From the NCBI GenBank assembly GCA_903847205.1, contig CAINDA010000043.1:1-42868 (forward strand): 42,868 nt of DNA, written 5' to 3'. Shown here one piece after another: positions 8,547-16,758 of the stretch (within the stretch, counting starts at the first letter, position 1; each line of letters begins with the position of its first letter). The notes beneath the pieces were generated by a model. The model did not search any database, had not been told where the DNA came from, and saw nothing but the letters and a program-made list of their open reading frames with translations. Source of the DNA: an uncultured Bacteroidota bacterium (GTDB taxonomy: Bacteria; Bacteroidota; Bacteroidia; 2-12-FULL-35-15). Position numbers and translations under genes: made by a program.

Positions 8547-9299
8547 TTACTTTACCGCTTTGTTAACCTCTATTATGTATTGCTCCAAAGCCATTGTCAT
8601 AGATGGGGCTTTGGGAGTAGGGGCAAGTATATTTACTTTTAAACGAGCTTCTTTTACTGATTGCGCTGTCGCAGCGCCAAAGCTGGCAATACGGGTTTTG
8701 TTTTGTTTAAATTTTGGAAAGTTTTTTAAAAGTGATTTAATCCCTGACGGGCTGAAAAACACCAGCACATCGTAATTGACGTTTGCGAGATCACTCAAAT
8801 CACTGCACACAGTGCGGAATATAACGGCTTTTGTATATAATATTTTCTGCTCATCCAGCTTATCAGCAATTTCTTCTTTATGAATATCAGAACAGGGTAA
8901 TAGATATTTTTCGTCCTTATGTTTTTTTATCACAACCATTAAATCAGTAATGGTCTGCTTTCCATGAAATATTTTACGTTTTCGGTACAATACATATTTC
9001 TGAAGGTAAAATGCAGTTGATTCGGAAATACAAAAATACTTCATTGTTTCAGGAACTGTAATACGCATCTCCTGGCACATCCTGAAATAATGATCAACGG
9101 CACTGCGACTGGTCATTATTACAGCAGAATGCTCTAAAATGTTTACTTTATCTTTCCTAAAATCCAAGGCAGAAACGCCCTCAATGTGCGTAAAAGGACG
9201 AAAATCAATTTTTACATTGCACTTCTTTGCTAGCTCAAAATAGGGCGACTTATCACCTTCAGGCTTCGGCTGCGATACTAATATTGTTTTTACTTTCAA
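8547..9299 (-). CDS. hemD: uroporphyrinogen-III synthase
   Basis: About 250 residues. The enzyme closes and isomerises hydroxymethylbilane to uroporphyrinogen III in heme synthesis. The sequence shows the Bacteroidota form: KVKTILVSQPKPEG near the start, FRPFTHIEGVSALDFRKDK, AVIMTSRSAVDHYF, and the second-domain FFSPSGIKSLLKNF followed by RIASFGAATAQSVKEA. No ATG is available near the start. TTG occurs at 9323 and 9299, and the latter gives a product starting exactly where relatives begin (M-KVKTILVSQ), so I prefer it. The gene lies between DUF4271 and rnpA, as usual in the phylum. The DUF4271 gene ends 37 bases upstream of the earlier start, so one operon is likely. Confidence 0.9.
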   Translation of the reverse strand: MKVKTILVSQPKPEGDKSPYFELAKKCNVKIDFRPFTHIEGVSALDFRKDKVNILEHSAVIMTSRSAVDHYFRMCQEMRITVPETMKYFCISESTAFYLQKYVLYRKRKIFHGKQTITDLMVVIKKHKDEKYLLPCSDIHKEEIADKLDEQKILYTKAVIFRTVCSDLSDLANVNYDVLVFFSPSGIKSLLKNFPKFKQNKTRIASFGAATAQSVKEARLKVNILAPTPKAPSMTMALEQYIIEVNKAVK

Positions 9300-9360
9300 T
9301 TTTGCTGCGTTATCGTTAAACAAAACAAAACATTAAATACTATTATAGGTCTTCGATGAA

Positions 9361-10170
9361 TTACCCGATTTTAAGCATAAATAACTTCATCATAACAATG
9401 AGGGGTAAAATTTCAAGAGCGCAAAGATACAAAAATAAATAGAATTTAGAAATCCTTGAACTATTGAGGGCAAGAATTACCCCCCTGATTATCCGAATGC
9501 AGAATAAAGTAATTATGATTCCTATACCTGCATAAATAAAAAAAACGGGAGGAACTTGTTTAACAAAGGCAAGGCAGACTATTAAAGGGAGCATGAATAA
9601 TCCTAATGTGTTGCCGAACAAAAAAACTGTCATCATGTAATCGGCTGCCTCTTTTTGAAGCTCAAAAATATATCCGAACAATTTAATAATAAAAAATTTA
9701 ATGATATAAATGACTGTTATTGAAACTGCAGTAATTATTCCCAGCACTGCTTCATTATTTGTGAAGGTGTGAAATCCGTAATAAGATATTATCCGGCAGA
9801 TAAACAGAGTGAGTGTGAAGACAAAGAAAACAGATAAAAACACCGAAACTCTGTTACCGATAGAAAACTCCTCACGAGTCAACTGATTCGCATAACGGTT
9901 TACATAAAACCCTTTTATTATCTGGCTCAATTTTTTATAATTAGATACAAATAACCATACAAACATCACATATAAAATCAACAGTATTCCAGTAATGGAA
10001 TAATCATAATCCGTATAGTGTATCTTCTGTTGAGAAATACTTCCTCTTAATAAATGATGTTGAAATAATGACGGGGTAGATGAAGTGCCCTTTACTGCTG
10101 TAAGCATTGGTTTAGCAGGCACTTTAACAGTGTCGTGTAATACAATATGTTTATTTGTTTTTTTTGCCAC
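9361..10170 (-). CDS. DUF4271 polytopic membrane protein
   Basis: A 269-residue protein starting at GTG. About 75 hydrophilic residues precede a membrane part with roughly six to seven hydrophobic segments (ITGILLILYVMFVWLFV, VFLSVFFVFTLTLFI, ILGIITAVSITVIYIIKFF, LFGNTLGLFMLPLIVCLAF, VFFIYAGIGIIITLF, and a C-terminal one ending MMKLFMLKIG). This layout and its place upstream of hemD identify the DUF4271 family of Bacteroidota, whose function is unknown. Its conserved synteny with hemD suggests a role in the envelope or heme trafficking, but that is a guess. Confidence 0.85.
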   Translation of the reverse strand: MAKKTNKHIVLHDTVKVPAKPMLTAVKGTSSTPSLFQHHLLRGSISQQKIHYTDYDYSITGILLILYVMFVWLFVSNYKKLSQIIKGFYVNRYANQLTREEFSIGNRVSVFLSVFFVFTLTLFICRIISYYGFHTFTNNEAVLGIITAVSITVIYIIKFFIIKLFGYIFELQKEAADYMMTVFLFGNTLGLFMLPLIVCLAFVKQVPPVFFIYAGIGIIITLFCIRIIRGVILALNSSRISKFYLFLYLCALEILPLIVMMKLFMLKIG

Positions 10171-10304
10171 GATGCTGCAAATGTAGCTATTTTCAGAATG
10201 TAATTTTCAGAGCAAATAAATCCATTTTTGTTTTTTAATAATATTTTTTAAAAATATTTATCAGAAATAAATTATAAGATTTTTATCCGGTCAATATGAT
10301 TTTT

Positions 10305-10324
10305 TTTATGACAAACGTCATAAA
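10305..10324. promoter_or_regulatory. Crp/Fnr-type inverted repeat operator candidate
   Basis: TTTATGAC and GTCATAAA form a perfect 8-base inverted repeat around AAAC. The TGAC-N4-GTCA core is the usual form of targets of Crp/Fnr-superfamily regulators. It lies in the divergent gap, about 120 bases upstream of the hpd -7 element and 135 bases upstream of the DUF4271 start. Either gene could be the target. Confidence 0.45.
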
Positions 10325-10426
10325 CTCATCGAAATTTATATTTAAGACCTTTGCTCAAAGCACGATTAAAGAGGTTTGAAAAACCAAGAAAATTAAAGAT
10401 AATGGTTAAGATGAATTTTGTTTGAC

Positions 10427-10434
10427 TAAATTTG
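10427..10434 (+). promoter_or_regulatory. -7 promoter element of hpd
   Basis: TAAATTTG fits TAnnTTTG exactly. It would give a transcript start near 10441, some 26 bases before the ATG at 10467. The upstream in-frame TTG at 10422 would lie inside the promoter, so the ATG is the real start. A -33 TTG is not obvious. Confidence 0.4.
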
Positions 10435-10466
10435 TAATCATATTACATTTAAAAATCTTAAAAAAA

Positions 10467-11606
10467 ATGAACACAAAAGATATCGCATCAACTTTAGAAA
10501 AGGTTTATAAAGAAGCTGGAGACTTCCTGCCCTTAAACGGAACTGATTATGTAGAATTTTATGTGGGCAATGCAAAACAGGCTGCGCATTTTTATAAAAC
10601 AGCTTTCGGTTTTCAATCACTTGCTTACAAAGGGCTTGAAACAGGCAGTCAGGATTACTCATCCTATGTATTAGCACAGGATAAAATCCGGATTGTCCTT
10701 ACGACACCGCTCAATTCTAAATCGCCTATTAATGATCATCTAAGAAAACATGGGGATGGCGTTAAAGTGATAGCACTTTGGGTGGATGACGCAGTAAAAT
10801 CATACAACGAAACTATTTCGCGTGGTGCCAAATCTTTTATGGAGCCTTCAAAAGAAGAAGACTCAAACGGTTTTGTAATCCGCTCCGGCGTTTACACCTA
10901 CGGAGAAACAGTACACCTTTTTGTTGAACGTAAAAACTATAACGGCATTTTCCTGCCTGGTTACAAAGCATGGAAATCCGATTACAATCCAACCACAACA
11001 GGTTTAAAATATATTGATCACATGGTTGGCAACGTAGGCTGGAATGAAATGAATACCTGGGCTGAATATTACCAGAAAGTAATGGGCTTTGTAAATGTTT
11101 TATCCTTTGACGACAAAGATATTTCAACAGAATACTCTGCTTTAATGAGCAAAGTAATGAGCAATGGAAACGGACGTATTAAGTTCCCTATCAATGAGCC
11201 TGCCGAAGGAAAAAAGAGATCGCAGATTGAAGAATATATTAATTTTTATGAGGGACAGGGAGTACAACATCTTGCATTAGCTACTGATAATATTATTGAA
11301 ACAGTTTCTGTTTTAAAAAGCCGAGGGGTGGAATTTTTAACAATACCAACAGTTTATTATGATGAACTGCAGAGCAGAGTGGGGAAAATTGACGAAAACA
11401 TTACTGAACTGGCAAAATTAGGCATTTTAGTTGACCGTGATGACGAAGGGTATATGCTGCAGATTTTTACTAAACCCGTTGAAGACCGACCTACATTATT
11501 TTATGAAATTATCCAGCGGAAAGGTGCAACTTCATTTGGAAAAGGCAACTTCAAAGCATTATTTGAATCTATTGAGCTTGAACAAGCAAAACGCGGAACA
11601 CTGTAA
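10467..11606 (+). CDS. hpd: 4-hydroxyphenylpyruvate dioxygenase
   Basis: A 379-residue Fe(II) enzyme that converts 4-hydroxyphenylpyruvate to homogentisate in tyrosine breakdown. It has the two vicinal-oxygen-chelate repeats of the family. The N-terminal one starts DYVEFYVGNAKQAAHFYKTAFGF; the catalytic C-terminal one starts LKYIDHMVGNV (first His ligand), continues GVQHLALATDNI (second His), and ends RPTLFYEIIQRKG (Glu ligand). KGNFKALFESIE closes the active site. Length is normal. It stands alone between the DUF4271 gene and a T9SS protein, so the rest of the homogentisate pathway is elsewhere or absent. An operator-like palindrome upstream suggests regulation. Confidence 0.96.
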   Translation: MNTKDIASTLEKVYKEAGDFLPLNGTDYVEFYVGNAKQAAHFYKTAFGFQSLAYKGLETGSQDYSSYVLAQDKIRIVLTTPLNSKSPINDHLRKHGDGVKVIALWVDDAVKSYNETISRGAKSFMEPSKEEDSNGFVIRSGVYTYGETVHLFVERKNYNGIFLPGYKAWKSDYNPTTTGLKYIDHMVGNVGWNEMNTWAEYYQKVMGFVNVLSFDDKDISTEYSALMSKVMSNGNGRIKFPINEPAEGKKRSQIEEYINFYEGQGVQHLALATDNIIETVSVLKSRGVEFLTIPTVYYDELQSRVGKIDENITELAKLGILVDRDDEGYMLQIFTKPVEDRPTLFYEIIQRKGATSFGKGNFKALFESIELEQAKRGTL

Positions 11607-12140
11607 TTATTAATTTGAATATTTAGACCTGACAGTTTAAATGCCGTCAGGTCTAAATTCATTGAAATTCGAAGGAAGTCTATTCTTGCTTTCCCATTAA
11701 AAAAAATTAAAAATACTGACAATACCAATCGATTTATTGTGTTAATCACTTCATCTCTAATTAATAATTATTCAATAATCTTTTCTCACCGCAATTTTAG
11801 ATTTATTCTTAATACAGGCATCTGAATTCTGAAATGAGTCTGTCACTATAACAAAAATTAACAACTCGCAATTCTGCGCCGGCAAGCTCGACTAAGATTT
11901 TTGACTTCAGAAACTCTACAGATTTCATACTTAACATTGTGGTGCAAAAAAATCACAACAAATAACATTATGATTTTTTACAATTTTTTTTTCAAAATAT
12001 TAAAAAAAAGAACAGCAGAATAAAGCTGAATGATGGAACAAAATGGGAAGTACAAATTAATAAAGTATTTGCAAATCCGATTTTTTATTATTAGCTTCGC
12101 TACCCCCGTTACAAAAGATGGAACTTATAAAAATTATCCC
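11607..12140. other. 534-base intergenic region
   Basis: Very A+T-rich spacer. Apart from the strong hairpin at 11621-11658 described separately, I see only a weak inverted repeat (TTGTG/CACAA, around 11938-11960) and poly-T/poly-A tracts before the T9SS gene. No open frame in it has coding character. Confidence 0.5.
11621..11658 (+). terminator. hairpin downstream of hpd, likely terminator
   Basis: A perfect 13-base stem: ATTTAGACCTGAC at 11621-11633 pairs with its inverse at 11646-11658 around a 12-base loop. It follows the hpd stop by 15 bases. The stem base is A/T-rich but no long T tract follows, so termination strength is uncertain. Confidence 0.55.
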
Positions 12141-15100
12141 ATGAAAAAAATTATCGTATTATTTATTGCCACATCAGCTATTATAGCTTCATCGGCATTT
12201 TCTGTTAAGCATTCTTCGGGTGTGACATATTGCACTGGATCCCCATTTGACGGGTCATCGTGTTCTGGCTGTCACAGCGGCGGGTCAACAACGCCGACTG
12301 TTACTATCACCGCTGTTCCTGCATTTGGGACAGGCAACACATATACACCTGGCACATCTTACGTTGTGAGTGTTAATGGCTCAGGTTATCCAAAATTTGG
12401 TTTTGATTTAGAAATATTGAATTCTACCAGTTCAACTTCAGCATTGGATGCTGGTACTTTTGGAACTGTGGTTACAAGTAACTGCAAAAAAGTGACCAGT
12501 GGTGGACAACCGACTAATATGGTACAAACGACAGCCTCTGGTACTGGAAATGCTGTTACTTTTTCTTTTAACTGGACCGCCCCAAGCAGTGGAAGCGCAT
12601 ATGTGTATTGTGCTCTTTTAGGCGCAAACGGTAATGGAAGCACCGGCGGAGATAAAGTAAAAACAACAAGTTTAACTTTGACTCCTGCCAGTAGTGCACC
12701 ATTAACTGTAACAATAACGAACACTGTTATGGTTAAATGCTTTGGAGGCAGCACCGGCACAGCCACTGCTACAGCTGCAGGCGGAACCCCTCCTTATACT
12801 TATAGCTGGACAAATGGACAAACCGCTGCCACAGCAACGGGTCTTGCTGCGGGAACTCATACAGTGACTGTAAATGGCACGGCTACTGCCGTTGTTACCA
12901 TTACCCAGCCAACTGCGCTTGCTACAGCTATTAATGCAGTAAATGCGTCAACCTGCACTGCCAGTGACGGAACCCTAACACCAACTGTTACTGGAGGTAC
13001 ATCTCCTTATTCTTATTCCTGGAGCAATGGCCATACTTCTTCAGCTATAACAGGTCTTGCTGCCGGCAGTTATACATTAACTGTTACTGATGCAAATCAA
13101 TGTACTAAAGTTACGACAGCAACGGTAGGCTGCGGAACACCGTTGTCAGTAACAATAACTAATACTGTTAATGTTAAATGCTTTGGCGGGAGCACTGGCT
13201 CTGCTACAGCTACCGCTGCTGGCGGAACTCCCCCTTATACCTACAGCTGGAATTCTGCACCAGTACAGACTACTCAAACAGCAACAGGGTTGCCTGTCGG
13301 AACATACACAGTTACGGTAAATGGCACTGCCACCGCCACAGTAACCATTACTCAGCCAACAACTCTGACCACTAGTTTAAATGCTACAGCGACATCATCC
13401 TGTTCTGCCAGCAACGGTAGTATTACTGCAACTCCGTCCGGAGGAACTTCTCCATACACTTATTCATGGAGTAATGGTCACACTTCTGCTGCAATCACAG
13501 GACTGGCAACAGGCAGCTATACACTGACAGTTACAGATGCCAACCTTTGTACTAAGGTCTCTACTGGTACAGTAAGTTGTCCTGGCGGTGCATTATCGGT
13601 ATCAATAACAAATCCTATTATGGTTAATTGTTTCGGGGGCAGTACTGGCTCAGCTACAGCTGCTGCTACAGGAGGCACTACTCCTTATACTTACAGCTGG
13701 AATACTACACCAGTTCAAACTACTCAAACCGCAACCGGACTGCCAATCGGAACATATACAGTTACAGTTAACGGCACTGCTACTGCTACAGTCACCATTA
13801 CACAGCCTTCGGCTCTGGCAGCGAGCCTTACTACTGTTGCTGCAACATCCTGCACAGCCAATGACGGCAGTATAACAGCTGCCCCTTTGGGCGGCACTTC
13901 CCCATATACTTATTCATGGAGCAACGGCCACACTACTGCTGCAATTACAGGGCTTGCTCCAGGCAGTTATACTTTAACAGTAGTAGATGCCAACCTTTGT
14001 TCGAAGGTTAGTATTGCAACTGTAAGCTGTCCCGGAGGCGGCGCGGATGCCGGAATTTTTTCAATCTCAACTCCGATTGACACGCTCTGCAACCCGACCT
14101 TCACCCCTACAGTAAATCTTAAATGTTTCGGAACATCTGTATTAACAACCTGCGTAATTCATTACCATGCGGACTCAAATCCCGACCAAACTTTCAACTG
14201 GAGCGGCGCTCTTTCTATGGGAGCCTCCGTGGATGTTGCCCTCCCGTCGATGACTGTGCCGGTAGGTACCCACACCTTTACCAGCAGCAGCAGCAATCCT
14301 AATGGCGGTACCGACGTGAACTCTGCCAATGATCAGACACAACACTCGTTTTTTGTTACCGGGTCGCCTGCAACACTTCCTATTTCAGAAGGTTTTGAAA
14401 GCAGTGCTAATTTACCAACTGGATGGTCTGTTTTTAATCCCGACAATGATGCTGCATGGCAGATAGTAACAACTGTTTCACATAGCGGCACCAGCTGTAT
14501 TGGGTTTGATAATTGCGATGGCAACGGTTCCGGAGGAAATATGACAGGAACAAAAGACAGATTTATCACAACTGCTTATAATCTCACAAGCGCAACAGCT
14601 TCAGCTAGTTTATCTTTTGATGTAGCTTATGCACTTCTTAATTTTAAAGGGCAGATTAACTCCGATACGCTCGCTGTTTATATTTCTACTAATTGCGGCT
14701 CGTCATGGAACCAGATATATCTTAAAGGAGGGGCATCACTTGCAACTGCAAATACTACTTCTGCCGATTGCTGGACTCCTTCGTCATCTGATTGGAGAAC
14801 GGATAATATTATTCTGGGTAACCTTGCCGCCGGTCAGCCGAGTGTTATGTTTGCTTTTGAAAACCGCTCTGCCTGGGGCGAATGGATTTATATTGACAAT
14901 TTAAGTATTACAGCAGTAACCGGCATAGAATCTATTAATCCTTCTTCCGGGTTCAGCATCTATCCAAATCCTGCATCGTCTTCATTTACAATTGAAGGCT
15001 CAGGACGTTCAGAAAGAATCCACTATTCAATGTACAATGTAGTTGGAACAGAGTTAAAAACAGGAGACATAACAGCCAACGGCAGCACTTTCAATGAAAA

Positions 15101-15191
15101 AATACAGGTTGATGATATTTCAGCAGGTATTTATTTTATTAAAGTATCGGATGGAAAAAACACCTGGACTAAAAAACTAAGTATTAGATAA
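12141..15191 (+). CDS. T9SS type A secreted SprB-repeat protein with N-terminal CxxCH domain
   Basis: A 1016-residue surface or secreted protein. A Sec signal peptide (MKKIIVLFIATSAIIASSAFS) is followed at residues 41-45 by CSGCH, inside a domain of the Reeler / choice-of-anchor V type. Next come three tandem ~148-residue units, each made of two SprB-like modules (marks: VKCFGGSTG, GGTPPYTYSW, TGLAAGTHTVTV, ITQP, then SWSNGHT, TGLAAGSYTLTVTDAN). A jelly-roll-like domain (EGFESSANLPTGW ... SAWGEWIYIDNLSI) follows. The last 75 residues (FSIYPNPASSSFTIEG ... GIYFIKVSDGKNTWTKKLSIR) are a type A T9SS sorting domain. I start at the ATG of 12141 because it opens the signal peptide; the frame upstream has no signal. 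SprB is a gliding adhesin, so cell-surface adhesion is likely. Confidence 0.9.
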   Translation: MKKIIVLFIATSAIIASSAFSVKHSSGVTYCTGSPFDGSSCSGCHSGGSTTPTVTITAVPAFGTGNTYTPGTSYVVSVNGSGYPKFGFDLEILNSTSSTSALDAGTFGTVVTSNCKKVTSGGQPTNMVQTTASGTGNAVTFSFNWTAPSSGSAYVYCALLGANGNGSTGGDKVKTTSLTLTPASSAPLTVTITNTVMVKCFGGSTGTATATAAGGTPPYTYSWTNGQTAATATGLAAGTHTVTVNGTATAVVTITQPTALATAINAVNASTCTASDGTLTPTVTGGTSPYSYSWSNGHTSSAITGLAAGSYTLTVTDANQCTKVTTATVGCGTPLSVTITNTVNVKCFGGSTGSATATAAGGTPPYTYSWNSAPVQTTQTATGLPVGTYTVTVNGTATATVTITQPTTLTTSLNATATSSCSASNGSITATPSGGTSPYTYSWSNGHTSAAITGLATGSYTLTVTDANLCTKVSTGTVSCPGGALSVSITNPIMVNCFGGSTGSATAAATGGTTPYTYSWNTTPVQTTQTATGLPIGTYTVTVNGTATATVTITQPSALAASLTTVAATSCTANDGSITAAPLGGTSPYTYSWSNGHTTAAITGLAPGSYTLTVVDANLCSKVSIATVSCPGGGADAGIFSISTPIDTLCNPTFTPTVNLKCFGTSVLTTCVIHYHADSNPDQTFNWSGALSMGASVDVALPSMTVPVGTHTFTSSSSNPNGGTDVNSANDQTQHSFFVTGSPATLPISEGFESSANLPTGWSVFNPDNDAAWQIVTTVSHSGTSCIGFDNCDGNGSGGNMTGTKDRFITTAYNLTSATASASLSFDVAYALLNFKGQINSDTLAVYISTNCGSSWNQIYLKGGASLATANTTSADCWTPSSSDWRTDNIILGNLAAGQPSVMFAFENRSAWGEWIYIDNLSITAVTGIESINPSSGFSIYPNPASSSFTIEGSGRSERIHYSMYNVVGTELKTGDITANGSTFNEKIQVDDISAGIYFIKVSDGKNTWTKKLSIR
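12700..14040 (+). repeat. three tandem ~447-bp repeats inside the SprB-type gene
   Basis: Units begin near 12700, 13140 and 13588, each opening with a stretch encoding VTITNTVMVKCFGG or a close variant. The second and third units are more alike than either is to the first. Such internal DNA repeats allow copy-number change by recombination and may be collapsed in short-read assemblies. Confidence 0.8.
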
Positions 15192-15193
15192 AA

Positions 15194-15219
15194 CCAATTT
15201 TGATCCATTTGAAAATTGG
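15194..15219 (+). terminator. weak hairpin between the T9SS gene and the lipoprotein gene
   Basis: CCAATTTT at 15194-15201 pairs with AAAATTGG at 15212-15219, around a loop that includes a GATCC/GGATCC overlap. It lies 3-28 bases after the T9SS stop and 38 bases before the next ATG. Partial terminator or mRNA end stabiliser. Confidence 0.35.
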
Positions 15220-15256
15220 ATCCATGAATGCAATTTAAAATTAAAAAATTACAGCT

Positions 15257-16192
15257 ATGAACAAAACAATTTATTCTCTTCTTTTATTCCTTTTCCTGAC
15301 AGGCGGAGTTATTTTTCTGCATTCATGTATAAAGGATCAAGGCATTGCGCCGCAGACTAAAGCGACTTTTAGTTTAAATTTAGTTGAGGGGTTTGAAAGC
15401 AGTGCCTACATTCCTTCAGGCTGGTCCTGGAACAATCCTGATAATGATGCTGCTTGGCAGATTGTTACAACAGTTGCACACTCTGGTACCAATTGTATGG
15501 GATTTAATAATTGCAGCGGGGATGGAACCATTGATATGACTGGAAAAAGAGACAGATGTATAACAACTGCATATGATTTTACCCAAGCCACTTCAGTAAG
15601 TCTTTCTTTTGATGTGGCTTATGCTGTTCTTAATTTTAAGAATGTTGTTTATTCCGACTCACTTGCAGTTTATGCTTCAACGGATAACGGCACAACCTGG
15701 AACCAAGTTTATATTAAAGGAGGCACTTCACTTTCAAACATTCCGGCCATTACTTCCGGCCAGACCTGTTGGGCTCCATCCTCTCCATCTGAATGGAGAA
15801 CCGATAAAATTAACCTTAATAATCTTGCCGGGCATTCAGGAGTAAAATTTGCTTTTGAAAACATTTCTGCGTGGGGTGAATGGATTTATATTGATAATAT
15901 AAGTATTTCTGCAAGCAGTGGCAGCAGCGGGTGTGATAGCATTACATATGCAAAAAGTATTCATCCAATTATGATGAGCCAATGTGCTATCGCTGGATGC
16001 CATGTTTCAGGAGGCTCAGGCCCGACAAATTTCACAACTTATGCAGGAGTGAAAGCGGATGCTGATAATGGGAAATTAAAACTAAGGATGATTGACGGCA
16101 ACCCAAGTATGATGCCACTTACAGGAAAACTGCCGGATGCAATGATCAGCAAAGTTCAGTGCTGGCTGGATTCTGGTGCGCCAAACAACTAA
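15257..16192 (+). CDS. lipoprotein with jelly-roll domain and C-terminal cytochrome c-like domain
   Basis: A 311-residue protein. A lipoprotein signal peptide has its Cys at residue 24 (FLHSCIKDQG). Residues ~45-225 (EGFESSAYIPSGW ... SAWGEWIYIDNISI) are a close paralogue of the jelly-roll domain in the gene just upstream. The C-terminus has YAKSIHPIMMSQCAIAGCHVSGG, a CX4CH motif at about 243-249, followed by GNPSMMPLTGKLP with Met as the possible sixth ligand and QCWLDSGAPNN. This layout matches the planctomycete-type cytochrome c / heme-binding domains common in Bacteroidota, though the spacing between the cysteines is longer than CXXCH. Probably an outer-surface lipoprotein; electron transfer is possible but unproven. 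The closeness of the paralogous domain indicates a local duplication. Confidence 0.85.
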   Translation: MNKTIYSLLLFLFLTGGVIFLHSCIKDQGIAPQTKATFSLNLVEGFESSAYIPSGWSWNNPDNDAAWQIVTTVAHSGTNCMGFNNCSGDGTIDMTGKRDRCITTAYDFTQATSVSLSFDVAYAVLNFKNVVYSDSLAVYASTDNGTTWNQVYIKGGTSLSNIPAITSGQTCWAPSSPSEWRTDKINLNNLAGHSGVKFAFENISAWGEWIYIDNISISASSGSSGCDSITYAKSIHPIMMSQCAIAGCHVSGGSGPTNFTTYAGVKADADNGKLKLRMIDGNPSMMPLTGKLPDAMISKVQCWLDSGAPNN

Positions 16193-16270
16193 CACTATAA
16201 AATCCGGCGGCTGGTATTCAGAATACCCGTCAAAAAGAAATAAAAAATAAAAAAACAAATTAAGAGAAAG

Positions 16271-16305
16271 AGCACCCGCAAATACAGAGCGGGTGCTTTA
16301 ATTTT
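16271..16305 (+). terminator. strong rho-independent terminator
   Basis: AGCACCCGC at 16271-16279 pairs with GCGGGTGCT at 16289-16297, followed by TTAATTTTT. It closes the 12.1-16.2 kb surface-protein block. Confidence 0.85.
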
Positions 16306-16373
16306 TGAGATTGCAGGTTTATCAAATTCGGTATAATTCTACCGTTCAAAAAACTGCCGCTCAAATTTTTTAT

Positions 16374-16381
16374 TACATTTG
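16374..16381 (+). promoter_or_regulatory. -7 promoter element before DUF3098
   Basis: TACATTTG fits TAnnTTTG exactly, 22 bases upstream of the ATG at 16403. The in-frame TTG at 16379 is part of this element, which rules it out as a start. The -33 box is weak. Confidence 0.4.
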
Positions 16382-16402
16382 CCCAATAAAATTAATTATC
16401 CA

Positions 16403-16651
16403 ATGGCTAAAGAAAAAGAAACAAAAAAACCAGGTTTTGCTTTCGGAAAAGAAAACTATCGTATCCTTATACTAGGAGTTGCATTTGTTGTTATTGGTTA
16501 TTTATTGATGATTGGAGGCGGTTCAGATGATCCCAATCAATTTCATGCCGATGAAATTTTCAGCACAAGAAGAATTACTATTGCCCCAATTTCAATATTA
16601 GCAGGCTTTATAATAGTACTGTTTGGTATTATGAAAAAACCAAAAGACTAA
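16403..16651 (+). CDS. DUF3098 small membrane protein
   Basis: An 82-residue protein: a charged N-terminus (MAKEKETKKPGFAFGKENY), two hydrophobic segments (ILILGVAFVVIGYLLMIGGG and ITIAPISILAGFIIVLFGIM), and a loop with DDPNQFHADEIFSTRR between them. This is the DUF3098 pattern, found in Bacteroidota immediately upstream of uppP and often downstream of ftsX. No ftsX is here, so the usual order is broken on that side. Function unknown; the link with uppP and cell division genes suggests a cell-wall-related role. Confidence 0.85.
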   Translation: MAKEKETKKPGFAFGKENYRILILGVAFVVIGYLLMIGGGSDDPNQFHADEIFSTRRITIAPISILAGFIIVLFGIMKKPKD

Positions 16652-16654
16652 TTG

Positions 16655-16736
16655 GATGTGAAGATTTACCAATGTGTAGATTTTTAAATTAACCAATTTA
16701 ATCGACACGTTTCCCCCATTAGTTCATCTTCACATC
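16655..16736. repeat. inverted repeat between DUF3098 and uppP
   Basis: GATGTGAAGAT at 16655-16665 has its exact inverse ATCTTCACATC at 16726-16736, with further short matches (CTTCACAT repeated at 16729 and 16736). It fills most of the 107-base gap inside an otherwise tight operon. It could be a terminator-like or mobile repeat element; no matching family is known to me. Confidence 0.4.
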
Positions 16737-16758
16737 TTCACATTCTCAAATTAATTTC

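Noticed and set aside
12386-12766. 126-codon minus-strand frame
   Set aside because: Lies inside the SprB-type gene; its composition mirrors Thr/Ser-rich codons on the other strand.
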